From Lichenicola sp965198655 (GTDB lineage Bacteria; Pseudomonadota; Alphaproteobacteria; Acetobacterales; Acetobacteraceae): a DNA stretch of 64,000 nt. Every line of letters begins with the position of its first letter. Position 1 is the stretch's first letter. The stretch is taken from the NCBI GenBank assembly GCA_965198655.1, contig OZ240668.1:2976001-3040000 (forward strand), in the 5' to 3' direction. The translations under genes were made by a program, and so were the position numbers. A model generated the notes under the pieces. The model made no database searches, was not told where the DNA came from, and saw only the letters and a list, made by a program, of their open reading frames with translations. Below, piece after piece: positions 26,276 through 34,646 of this stretch.

Positions 26276-27250
26276 CTACTCCGCAGCTTGAGGCATGACG
26301 GCCAGTCCACCAAAAACCGGATGCATCATGAATTGGTCAGCATCTAAAACCATGTGAGGCAACCCAGGCTTCAGCATGTCCTTGGTAGTCCAATTTGCCA
26401 TGTGCTTGGCAAAATAGTCCGCGATGATCGGTTCCTTGTCGGTCGAGATGCTATGGCGCCCAAGTTCGATTGCGACCCGTGATGTGACGGCGCTGCCTGC
26501 AAAGAAGTCGAGCACGACCGAACCTTCATAGGACATGCTTTTGATGATCCGGTCGATAAGTGCGATCGGCTTCTGCGTTAGATGGCCCACCCGTTCGAGC
26601 GAGTTGCCGTTGAGACGGCCGAAGCGCCATACGTTGGTTGGGTTACGACCCTTTTCGACGCTATCTGCACGAAGGCGCTTATCCTTCATGTAGAGACGCT
26701 TTGTCTCCTCATCGAAGGGTTCGCGAACGGAGTCGAGATCGAAGTAGTATTTTGGGGTCTTCGTGAACCAGACGATTTCTTCATGCCGATTGGCAAAGAA
26801 GCGCTGTGCTCCCATGCCATTCGCATAATTCCAGATTATAAGGTTCACTAGGTTAAAGAGCTGACGACGGCGAACTTCGGCAATAATTGAGAGAAGGTCG
26901 CCACTTCCAGCCTCTCCTTGGTATTGAAGGCCGCCGAATATTACGAAGTTACCTGTATCTGACAGCACGCGACGCGCCTCAAGCAGCCATTCCGTCGCCC
27001 AGGTAATGTAGTCCAAATGTTTGTCCCAATGTGCCATCAGGATATTGTAGGGCGGATCGCAGATGATAAGCTGCACGGAGTTATCCGGGAGCTTCTTCAG
27101 CACATCGAGGCAGTCAGCGGTGAATACCGCATGCACTGTCCGGTCCGTCTTGGCCTTCCCAATCGCGCTGGCCGAACTGTGCACCCGGCCAGATTTGGCG
27201 AGGGCGTTCATGCCCCGATGACCTTGGTTGTGGTGTGAGCGGTTGACCAT
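26276..27250 (-). CDS. Type II adenine-N6 DNA methyltransferase, M.RsrI-like (predicted GAATTC)
   Basis: The 324-residue beta-class methyltransferase has motif IV DPPYNI at residues 65-70 before motif I (LDFFAGSAVTSRVAIELGR). Its N-terminus (NRSHHNQGHRGMNAL) and the block GGLQYQGEAGSGDLLSII closely match my recollection of M.RsrI, the GAATTC methyltransferase of Rhodobacter sphaeroides. EKGRNPTNVWRFGRLNGNS is also shared. It would protect host GAATTC sites from the neighbouring endonuclease. ATG 27250 has AGGA 6 bases upstream. The target is inferred from similarity. Confidence 0.93.
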   Translation of the reverse strand: MVNRSHHNQGHRGMNALAKSGRVHSSASAIGKAKTDRTVHAVFTADCLDVLKKLPDNSVQLIICDPPYNILMAHWDKHLDYITWATEWLLEARRVLSDTGNFVIFGGLQYQGEAGSGDLLSIIAEVRRRQLFNLVNLIIWNYANGMGAQRFFANRHEEIVWFTKTPKYYFDLDSVREPFDEETKRLYMKDKRLRADSVEKGRNPTNVWRFGRLNGNSLERVGHLTQKPIALIDRIIKSMSYEGSVVLDFFAGSAVTSRVAIELGRHSISTDKEPIIADYFAKHMANWTTKDMLKPGLPHMVLDADQFMMHPVFGGLAVMPQAAE

Positions 27251-27341
27251 CAGGGTTCCTACGAGTTGGGCTTGTTGGGAAAGGCCTCAGGGAGCGAATC
27301 GGGACCTACAGAGCAGGTCCAGACTATAGCCCATCCATTCT

Positions 27342-27354
27342 GAATTCAGAATTC
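27342..27354. promoter_or_regulatory. Two adjacent GAATTC sites in the R-M divergent promoter region
   Basis: GAATTC occurs at 27342-27347 and 27349-27354, separated by one base, in the 276-base gap between the methyltransferase and endonuclease genes. The first copy lies inside the 14-bp palindrome TTCTGAATTCAGAA. Both are predicted targets of the system itself, so methylation could feed back on transcription. A GGACCT/AGGTCC dyad with a 7-base spacer lies just upstream, near 27302-27320. Confidence 0.7.
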
Positions 27355-27526
27355 AAAACTTACCCGACGTGGTATTTGGGCTGCTTGCTCACATTTGTCC
27401 GTTGTTTTCAGTCGGCTCCGGCAAAAAGGGGGCGCCGCCAACGCCTTGCCTTCTCGGTCCATTTGCGGGAGCTTGGAAGGGTACGTTAGCGCCTATGGTT
27501 CGCGTAACGGTTAGGTGAGCACGCAG

Positions 27527-28351
27527 ATGGGCGCGGCAGTCGAGTTCAAGGGCAAGGGACAAGCGCTCAGACTAGGCATACAGCAAGAGCTTGGCGGCGG
27601 CCCGTTGAGCATCTTTGGGGAGGCCGCGCAGCGGCACGATTTGTCCATACGCGTGGTCAGCGCAGGCGTGCTAGCCGTGCTGGCGGAGGAACTTCCTAAT
27701 CTGGAGTTTCGGCAAAGAAATTCCCTGCGGAAGCAGGAAATCCACAAGAAACTCTCCACCATCGACCCAAGGCTTGGAAAGACGCTATTTGTTGGAAGCT
27801 CAAGCATCAAACCTGACGGTGCTATCACTGAGGTGAAAGATCGACACGGCAGATGGAGAGTCGTGCTTGTTGGCGAGTCTAAACACCAAGGCAATGACAT
27901 TGAAAAGATCACCGTTGGAGAGAAACAAGGAAAGAAGAAAGACCAAGACTTCATGGTTGCCGGGAACGCAATTGAGAGGGTCCATAAAAACATTCTCGAA
28001 ATTCGTAACTTTATGATCGATGAAGAACACTTTCCTTACGTGGTGTTCTTGCAGGGATCAAATTTTGCGACGGAATCTTTTGAACTAAAAACACAAGACG
28101 GTCGGATAGTGAAGGTAGTTCACAACTCTGGAATGCTAAATAGAATCGATCGTGTGACGGCCAGCAATCTTGGCCGAGATATAAACAAAAACTACTGTGA
28201 GAATATCACGATTTCTGTAAGCGGCTCCTCTCGTACGCTTCAGATCGCGTCCTTGTACTTTCAGGCTGTCCCGTGGGAAGCGAAGGAAATGGGCGAAATA
28301 ATGCTTGATGTTGCAAAAACTTCCTTGCGGATTATTGCAGACGATTTGTAG
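27527..28351 (+). CDS. Type II restriction endonuclease, EcoRI/RsrI family (predicted GAATTC)
   Basis: The 274-residue protein aligns along its length with EcoRI. The catalytic PD-ExK residues are D97 (SSIKPDGAITEVKD), E117 and K119 (VLVGESKHQG), with the same spacing as EcoRI D91/E111/K113. The DNA-recognition loop AGNAIERVHKN and the following FPYVVFLQGSNF are almost identical to EcoRI. The gene looks intact. ATG 27527 was chosen for AGGTGAG upstream; GTG 27515 is the alternative. It diverges from its methyltransferase and is AT-rich compared with the chromosome, which indicates horizontal acquisition. Confidence 0.95.
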   Translation: MGAAVEFKGKGQALRLGIQQELGGGPLSIFGEAAQRHDLSIRVVSAGVLAVLAEELPNLEFRQRNSLRKQEIHKKLSTIDPRLGKTLFVGSSSIKPDGAITEVKDRHGRWRVVLVGESKHQGNDIEKITVGEKQGKKKDQDFMVAGNAIERVHKNILEIRNFMIDEEHFPYVVFLQGSNFATESFELKTQDGRIVKVVHNSGMLNRIDRVTASNLGRDINKNYCENITISVSGSSRTLQIASLYFQAVPWEAKEMGEIMLDVAKTSLRIIADDL

Positions 28352-28421
28352 ATCAGTCGGAACACTGATGCATCGAGAGTAGATTAGTGTATTACTCTGT
28401 CAAACGACCATTTGCCAGAGT
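28352..28421 (+). terminator. Two hairpins after the endonuclease gene
   Basis: Immediately after the stop, ATCAGT-cggaac-ACTGAT (28352-28369) forms a stem. A second, longer imperfect stem follows, ACTCTG and CAAA pairing with TTTG and CAGAGT around loop cgacca (28394-28421). Neither has a T-run, so termination is likely but not certain. The second hairpin lies close to the probable right edge of the island. Confidence 0.5.
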
Positions 28422-28517
28422 GATACGGCTCACGACGCCTATTCCCCTCCCCGGATCGAGCCCCATCCCAAACACGACACACCTGCGCGTGAGCGGCCAA
28501 CGTCCTCCAGCCTTCGG

Positions 28518-29348
28518 TCACTCCGTCCCCATCACCAGCCCCTCGATGTCGTGCTTCTGCGTGATCGGCATCAGCTCGTCCACCACCCGGCAGATCAGGT
28601 GCTCGCGCACCGACTGCGGCAGCGACGCGTGGAACGCGCGCGTCACCATCATGTCGTGCAGCGCCGCGTGCCCGGCGCCCGGCGCGTCCAGGCCCAGCAC
28701 CAGCACCGGGCGGGAGATCGGCGACGGGTGGGCGGTGCCGCGGTGCAGGGTCAGCGCCGAGCGGCAGGAGATGTCGCCGCGCGCAGGATATTTGCGCACC
28801 GCCCGCTCCTCGTAGCGGCTCCAGAGCGCCCGGTCCGGGAACATCTCGTGCGTCCAGCCTCGGCCGTCGTCCCACTGCGTGCCGGGCGCCACCTCGAACG
28901 GTCCCATGTCCGGGGTCACGTCCACCCCGGTCAGGTTGAAGGCGAGCGAGGTGATGCGGTGCCGCTCGTAGGTTTCGGGCGGCGACGGGAAGTCGCGGTG
29001 CCAGGGCTGGTTCCTCGCCCCCTGAAATGGGGTGTCGAAGCCGACCTCCACGATCTGGTAGTCTGGACCCAGCACGCGTTCCGCCATGCCGGTGATCCAG
29101 GGATGGGTGACCAGGTCCACGAAGCCGCTCAGCGCCTCGGGATGCAGCTCCACGTACCAGCGCCGCGGCCCGCGGCTCACGACGCCACCGGGGCGTTGGA
29201 TCGCCTCCCAGAACGCGGTCATCATGTCCTCGCGCAGCCGGTCGACCCACTCGGGCGAGAAGCCGCCCTTGCGGCCGACCACGCCGTCGCGCTGCAGCGT
29301 CGCCTGGTCGGCCGCGAGGTCGTCGGGCAAGGGGCTTGCGCCGGGCAT
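28518..29348 (-). CDS. Phytanoyl-CoA dioxygenase (PhyH) family protein
   Basis: This 276-residue non-haem iron(II)/2-oxoglutarate oxygenase has the facial-triad HxD as H117/D119 (QPWHRDF). A distal histidine lies in LTLHRGTAHPSPISRPVLVLG, which also contains the arginine expected to bind 2-oxoglutarate. The length is normal. It lies downstream of the debranching-type hydrolase on the same strand with 131 bases between. The substrate is unknown; the family hydroxylates acyl-CoAs, alkaloids and other small molecules. Confidence 0.85.
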   Translation of the reverse strand: MPGASPLPDDLAADQATLQRDGVVGRKGGFSPEWVDRLREDMMTAFWEAIQRPGGVVSRGPRRWYVELHPEALSGFVDLVTHPWITGMAERVLGPDYQIVEVGFDTPFQGARNQPWHRDFPSPPETYERHRITSLAFNLTGVDVTPDMGPFEVAPGTQWDDGRGWTHEMFPDRALWSRYEERAVRKYPARGDISCRSALTLHRGTAHPSPISRPVLVLGLDAPGAGHAALHDMMVTRAFHASLPQSVREHLICRVVDELMPITQKHDIEGLVMGTE

Positions 29349-29479
29349 GGCGAGGGTCCTGCTTCCTGGAGGCGTGGACAGCCGGGCGATCGCCGGGCTG
29401 CCGCCTCAGCCTCCACCCGGTCCGGCATGCCGGCAAGGCCCAAGTCCGGGTGATCGTCATCCGCCCGGAACCGACCGGA

Positions 29480-31756
29480 TCAGCTGGTCAGCACCACCTT
29501 GATCGGCCCGACCCGCTCGGTGACGTTGAGCGCCACCTCGTTGCCGACCCGCTGCAGGTGCACCGTCACCCGGCCGCTGCCCACCGCCAGGTTGTAGAGC
29601 GTCACCTCGTCCAGGAACGGCGGCAGGCGCGGCCGCTCGAAGTGCACGGTCACGGTGAACGGGTCGAAGCGGATGCCCAGCGTCGATTGCAGCAGCGACG
29701 GCAGGGTCGCCGCCGCCCAGGCCTGCGGGCTGCACGCCACCGGATAGCGCACCGGCCCTTCGCCGCGCTGCCGGGCGAAGCCGCAGAACAGCTCGGGCAG
29801 GCGACGCAGGTCGGCATAGAGCGAGGCGTCGAACAGGCCGGCGAACAGCCGTGACGCCTCGTCCTTGTAGCCGTAGCGGGCGAGGCCGATCGCGATCAGG
29901 GCGTTGTCGTGCGGCCAGACCGAGCCGTTGTGGTAGGCCATCGGGTTGTAGCGGCTCTCGCCGGCGGGAATGGTGCGTATGCCCCAGCCGGAGAAGAAGG
30001 CGCGGCTCATCAGCCCGGTGACGATCCGCGCCGCGCGCTCCGGCGGCACCATCCCGGTCATCAGCAGGTGGCCGACATTGGAGGAGCGCACCTTGCAGGG
30101 CCGCTTGGCGCCGTCGAGGGCCAACGCGTAGGTGCCGAGTTCCTCGACCCAGAACGCCGCGTCGAAGGCGGTGCGCAGCGCGTCGGCTTCCACCGTCATG
30201 CGGTCGGCAAAGGCGACGTGGCCGATGCGGCGCGCCATCGCGGCCGCCGCGCGCTTGGCCGCGAACACGTAGCCCTGCACCTCGCACAATGCGATCGGGC
30301 CCTCCGCGAGGGTGCCGTCGGCGTGGAAGATCGAGTCGAAGCTGTCCTTCCAACCCTGGTTGACCAGCCCGTTCTCGTTGCGCCGGCCGTACTCCACGAA
30401 GCCGTCGCCGTCGCGGTCGCCATACTCGACGATCCAGGCGATCGCGCGCTCGATGTTGGGCCAGATCCGGGCGATGGTGGCGACGTCGCCGGTGCGCTGG
30501 AGGTAGTCGCCGGCCAGCATGACGAACAGCGGGGTGGAGTCGACGCTGCCGTAGTAATGCCGGAACGGCACCTCGCCGAGCTCGGCCATCTCGCCGTGCC
30601 GCACCTCGTGCAGGATCTTGCCCGGCTCCGCGTCGGCGACCGGATCCAAGCGTGTGGCCTGATGGTTGGCGAGGTAGCACAGCACGCCGTGCGCGATCGA
30701 CGGGTCCAGCCACAGCGTCTGCATCGCCGTGATCACGGCGTCGCGGCCGAACGCGGTGCTGTACCAGGGCACCCCGGCATAGGGGTACGGACCGTCCGGC
30801 TTGTCGGTCAGCAGCATGTAGATGTCGCAGATGCAGCGCCGGATCGCCTCGTTGAAGATCTCGTTGGACGAGGCGATGGCGGCGGCTCGGGCCGAGGACA
30901 GGCGCAGCGCGCGTCTGGCCTCGACCAGCGAGAACAGGAACGCCGCCGCCACGCCGCGTTCGGGCGGGGCGGCCGGGTTGCAGGTGGTCTCGATGTGGAT
31001 CAGCCGGCGCTGGCCCGGCTGCAGGGTGAGGGTGAACCGGGCGCGGGACTCGGTCAGGCGCTCCGGCTCCGGGCTGAAGCGCAGCCGGGTGGTACGCAGC
31101 CGGTCGTCGAGCCCGTCATAGCCCAGCAACACGGTGTCGCCGTTCACCTTCGGCGGACGCAGCGCGCCGCGTCGCAGCCGCGGCGTGCCGCGCGCCTCGA
31201 ACAGGTCCGCGAAGTCGGCACGGAAGGCGAGCTCGACCACGACCGTGTGCGCGACCACGTCGTAGTTGCGTATCTGCAACCGCTCGTGGGAAGTCTGGTC
31301 GCGCAGGAACAGCGTGCGCCGCAGGTGCAGCAGATCGTGGCAGAGCTTGCGGCCGTCCAGCTCCAGGTCGGGATTGGTCAGGTCGCAGCTCAGCGTGGCG
31401 TTGTTCTCGCGCAGCGTGGCGCTGAGCAGGATCGGAGCCTGGCCGCAGATCGACAGGGTCAGCGACGACAGGTGCCGCGTGTCCAGGTAGTACAGCCCGT
31501 CGGCGATGCCGGGACCGGACAGGATGTTGCCGTTCTGGTCGAACACCCCGAACAGGTCGCCGTATTTGAGCGTGTGCAGCCGACGCTCGGCCAGCATCGC
31601 GGTGGCGCCCACGGTGAAGCCGTCCTGGGGCGCAGCGTTCTGGGGGGTGGTCGGAACGTCGATCGGCGTGTCGAGCTGGTCCAAGCGGAAATCCTCGAAG
31701 TGTCGGTCGCGGGTGACCGTTAAGCAGTTTGTCGGCTTGGGGGAGTGCTGCCGCAA
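29480..31756 (-). CDS. Amylo-alpha-1,6-glucosidase (glycogen-debranching type)
   Basis: The product of up to 758 residues has an N-terminal debranching-enzyme beta domain (about 45-270: FTVGATAMLAERRLHTLKYG, YLDTRHLSS). The (alpha/alpha)6 catalytic barrel follows, with YAGVPWYSTAFGRDAVITA, YYGSVDSTPLFVML and NGSVWPHDNALI. It would trim alpha-1,6-linked branches of storage glucans or related oligosaccharides. The start is uncertain: the frame opens at TTG 31756 and the first ATG is only at about residue 53, well inside the domain. It diverges from ligD with a very short gap. Confidence 0.85.
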   Translation of the reverse strand: MRQHSPKPTNCLTVTRDRHFEDFRLDQLDTPIDVPTTPQNAAPQDGFTVGATAMLAERRLHTLKYGDLFGVFDQNGNILSGPGIADGLYYLDTRHLSSLTLSICGQAPILLSATLRENNATLSCDLTNPDLELDGRKLCHDLLHLRRTLFLRDQTSHERLQIRNYDVVAHTVVVELAFRADFADLFEARGTPRLRRGALRPPKVNGDTVLLGYDGLDDRLRTTRLRFSPEPERLTESRARFTLTLQPGQRRLIHIETTCNPAAPPERGVAAAFLFSLVEARRALRLSSARAAAIASSNEIFNEAIRRCICDIYMLLTDKPDGPYPYAGVPWYSTAFGRDAVITAMQTLWLDPSIAHGVLCYLANHQATRLDPVADAEPGKILHEVRHGEMAELGEVPFRHYYGSVDSTPLFVMLAGDYLQRTGDVATIARIWPNIERAIAWIVEYGDRDGDGFVEYGRRNENGLVNQGWKDSFDSIFHADGTLAEGPIALCEVQGYVFAAKRAAAAMARRIGHVAFADRMTVEADALRTAFDAAFWVEELGTYALALDGAKRPCKVRSSNVGHLLMTGMVPPERAARIVTGLMSRAFFSGWGIRTIPAGESRYNPMAYHNGSVWPHDNALIAIGLARYGYKDEASRLFAGLFDASLYADLRRLPELFCGFARQRGEGPVRYPVACSPQAWAAATLPSLLQSTLGIRFDPFTVTVHFERPRLPPFLDEVTLYNLAVGSGRVTVHLQRVGNEVALNVTERVGPIKVVLTS

Positions 31757-31794
31757 GGTCGCAACCGTGGATGGTGGCGAACGTTCCGGCGGTC

Positions 31795-34641
31795 ATGGCT
31801 CCCGGCACCGATCCGCACGATACGCAGCAGGCTTATCGCGAGATGCGCGACTTCGCCCGCACCCCGGAACCGAAGCCCTCGCCGGTCCGGCAGAAGGCGG
31901 GTGGCACGGCGGCGCGGGTCTTCGTGGTGCAGAAGCATGACGCGTCCCGGCTGCACTGGGACTTCCGCCTGGAACATGGGGGCGCGCTGTGGAGCTGGGC
32001 GGTGCCGAAGGGCCCGTCGCTCGACCCGCGGCACAAGCGGCTGGCGATGCACGTCGAGGACCATCCGGTCGAATACGCCGCGTTCTCCGGCGTGATCCCG
32101 GAGGGCAACTACGGCGCCGGAACGGTGGAGATCTGGGACCGCGGCACCTGGGAGCCGGTGCAGGCCGACGCGGCGGCCGCCCTGGCCGGAGGCGAGCTGA
32201 AGTTCCGGCTCGACGGCCAGCGCCTGCGCGGCGGCTTCGTGCTGGTGCGGCTCAAGCCGCGCCCGCGGGAGAAGGGCGAGGCCTGGCTGCTGATCAAGGA
32301 GCACGACGCGCACGAGCGCGAGGGCGCCGACGCGTCGGCGCTGGAACAAACCCCGCTCGGCGCCGAGCCAGGCGCGCCGAAGCCGAAACGGACGCGCACG
32401 CGGGCTCGCGCCGCCGGCAGCGCGTCGCTGCCGGAAGCACAGGCGCCGCAACTGGCGATGCTGGTGCACGCGCCGCCTTCGGGCGAGGGCTGGATCAGCG
32501 AGGTGAAGTTCGACGGATATCGCATGATCTGCCGCAAGCACGGGGACGCGGTGCGGATCATCACCCGCAACGGCCTCGACTGGACCGGACGCCTGCCGGC
32601 CCTGGCGGCTGCGGTGGGCGTGATGGCGCCGGAGCAACTGATGCTCGACGGCGAGCTGGTGGCGCTGGACCGCAAGGGCCTGTCCTCCTTCGCCCGGCTG
32701 CAGGACGCGTTCTCCACCGGCCGGACCGGCTCCTTGCGCTACTACGCGTTCGACCTGCTGCACCTGGACGGCACCGACCTCCGGCCGCGTCCGCTGTCCG
32801 CCCGCAGGGAGGCGCTGGAGGCGCTGATGCGGGCCGTGCCAGAGGACGGGCCGCTGCGCACCAGCGAGCAGCTTCGTTCCGACGCGGCCCAAGTGCGCAA
32901 GCAAGCCTGCGCGCTCGGATTCGAGGGCATCGTCTGCAAGCGTCTGGACGCGCCGTACCGGCCCGGTCGGGGCGGCGACTGGGTCAAGGTGAAGTGCGAG
33001 AACCGCGAGGAGTTCGTGGTGCTCGGCTACACCCCGCCCGCCGGCACGCGTCAGGGGCTGGGCGCGCTGCAGCTCGGCTATCACGACGAGACCGGGCGGC
33101 TGCACTTCCTCGGCGGCTGCGGCACCGGCTACACGGCGAAGACCCTGCGCGAGCTCGCCGACCGCCTTGGAACGCTGCGCGACGCGGCGCCGGACAGCCT
33201 GCTCGGCACCGAGCCCCCGCCGCGCGACACGATCTGGGTCCGTCCCGGACTGGTGGCGGAGATCGGCTTCGCCGGCTTCACCGGCGGCGGCATGGTGCGC
33301 CACGCGACCTTTCTCGGCCTGCGCGAGGACAAGCCCGCCGCCGAGGTGGTGCGCCCGGCGCTGCCGTCGGAGGTCGAGCGCATCGAGCTCGGACGGCGCG
33401 GGACGCGGCCCGCTCCACCGGCCGGCCAGGACGTCGTGGTGGCCAGGCGGTCGGGACGCACGCGGGCCAAGGCCGATGCCGTGCCTAACAACAAGCAAAG
33501 CCAGGGCGCTGCCCATCAATCTGCTTCGCAGCACCGATCTGCTTCGCAGCTCGGTCCGCTGGGGCCGCAGGCCCCAGACCCCAATCTTAAAGAATCGGGT
33601 TTGAAGGGCTCTGCCCTTCATGGGGTCCAGGGGCAACGCCCCTGGGTCTCCACCATCCACCGGAGTCCTCAAACGGACCCTACGCAAGCCGCGCTGCCCA
33701 GGAATGCCGGCAGCCGCATCGTCGTCGCCCGCCGCAGCGAACGTGACGCCGCCGAGATCGCCGGCCAGCGGGTCAGCCACGCCGACCGGACGCTCTGGCC
33801 GGCCGACGCGCACGGCCCGGCGCTGAGCAAGCGCGACCTCGCCCTGTACTGGGAGGCGGTGGCGGCCGTCGCGTCGCCGGGGATCGTCGGGCGTCCCCTC
33901 GCCCTCGTGCGCTGCCCGGACGGCATCAGGGGCGAGCACTTCTTCCAGAAGCATCTCGGCCACGGCATGCCAGACGCGCTGCACGAGGCCGAGGCGGACG
34001 GGGCGGCCTTCGTCGCGATGGACGGACCCGCGGGCCTGGTCGCCTGCGCGCAGGTGGCGGCGATCGAGCTGCATGTCTGGGGGTCGAGCCTTGCCGACCC
34101 GCTGCACGCCGACCGGCTGGTGTTCGACCTCGATCCCGGCGAGGGGGTGACAATGCGGGCGATCGTGGACGCCGCGCGGGAGGTGAAGCAGCGGCTCGAG
34201 GCGCTCGGCCTGGCCGCGTTCTGCCGCACCTCCGGCGGCAAGGGGCTGCACGTGTTGGCCCCGATCCGCACCGAGGCGGGATGGGACGCGGTGCGCGCCT
34301 GGAGCCGACGCTTCGCCGAGGCGATGGAAGCCGACTCGCCCGATCGCTACGTGTCGACCACGCGCAAGGCCGACCGCCGCGACCGCATCCTGCTGGACTG
34401 GCTGCGCAACGGCCTCGGCTCCACCGCGGTCGCCTCGTTCTCGCCGCGTGCCCGGCCCGGCGCCGGCGTGGCGATGCCGCTCGCCTGGCGCGAGGTGACA
34501 CCCAGCCTCGATCCGATGGCCTATACCTTGCGCACGGTCCCCGGCCGGCTCGCGCGGCGCAAGGCCGACCCGTGGGCGGGATTCATGGACGCGGCGCGCG
34601 CGCTGCCCGCATTACCGCGGCACCACGCCAGGAAAGGATGA
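31795..34641 (+). CDS. ligD: Multidomain DNA ligase D (NHEJ)
   Basis: From ATG 31795 the product is 948 residues with the order phosphoesterase (about 35-180: HDASRLHWDFRLEHGG), ATP-dependent ligase (about 215-540, catalytic lysine K238 in EVKFDGYR) and primase-polymerase (about 640-930, metal ligands D778/D780 in VFDLDPG, then SGGKGLHV). It fills, trims and seals double-strand breaks with Ku, whose gene overlaps its stop. Residues about 567-619 are encoded by an in-frame copy of a dispersed repeat, adding a low-complexity segment between ligase and polymerase. All active-site motifs are intact. ATG 31771 is an alternative start. Confidence 0.95.
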   Translation: MAPGTDPHDTQQAYREMRDFARTPEPKPSPVRQKAGGTAARVFVVQKHDASRLHWDFRLEHGGALWSWAVPKGPSLDPRHKRLAMHVEDHPVEYAAFSGVIPEGNYGAGTVEIWDRGTWEPVQADAAAALAGGELKFRLDGQRLRGGFVLVRLKPRPREKGEAWLLIKEHDAHEREGADASALEQTPLGAEPGAPKPKRTRTRARAAGSASLPEAQAPQLAMLVHAPPSGEGWISEVKFDGYRMICRKHGDAVRIITRNGLDWTGRLPALAAAVGVMAPEQLMLDGELVALDRKGLSSFARLQDAFSTGRTGSLRYYAFDLLHLDGTDLRPRPLSARREALEALMRAVPEDGPLRTSEQLRSDAAQVRKQACALGFEGIVCKRLDAPYRPGRGGDWVKVKCENREEFVVLGYTPPAGTRQGLGALQLGYHDETGRLHFLGGCGTGYTAKTLRELADRLGTLRDAAPDSLLGTEPPPRDTIWVRPGLVAEIGFAGFTGGGMVRHATFLGLREDKPAAEVVRPALPSEVERIELGRRGTRPAPPAGQDVVVARRSGRTRAKADAVPNNKQSQGAAHQSASQHRSASQLGPLGPQAPDPNLKESGLKGSALHGVQGQRPWVSTIHRSPQTDPTQAALPRNAGSRIVVARRSERDAAEIAGQRVSHADRTLWPADAHGPALSKRDLALYWEAVAAVASPGIVGRPLALVRCPDGIRGEHFFQKHLGHGMPDALHEAEADGAAFVAMDGPAGLVACAQVAAIELHVWGSSLADPLHADRLVFDLDPGEGVTMRAIVDAAREVKQRLEALGLAAFCRTSGGKGLHVLAPIRTEAGWDAVRAWSRRFAEAMEADSPDRYVSTTRKADRRDRILLDWLRNGLGSTAVASFSPRARPGAGVAMPLAWREVTPSLDPMAYTLRTVPGRLARRKADPWAGFMDAARALPALPRHHARKG
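33493..33652 (+). repeat. Dispersed repeat, copy C, inside the ligD reading frame
   Basis: This copy has the same two CTGC-ttc-GCAG hairpins, GGGGCC-gca-GGCCCC, AAGGGCT-ct-GCCCTT and AGGGGC-aac-GCCCCT stems as the intergenic copies. Here it is read through without a stop and encodes SASQHRSASQLGPLGPQAPD and following residues of LigD. Relative to copy D it differs by small indels around TTAAAGAATC that keep the frame open. Confidence 0.9.
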
Positions 34642-34646
34642 ACCCC

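Noticed and set aside
27302..27330. Possible C-box (controller protein site) near ACTATAG and the GGACCT/AGGTCC dyad
   Set aside because: No GACT-type tandem boxes and no small helix-turn-helix C-protein gene of the expected type are present. The dyad was kept only as a note.
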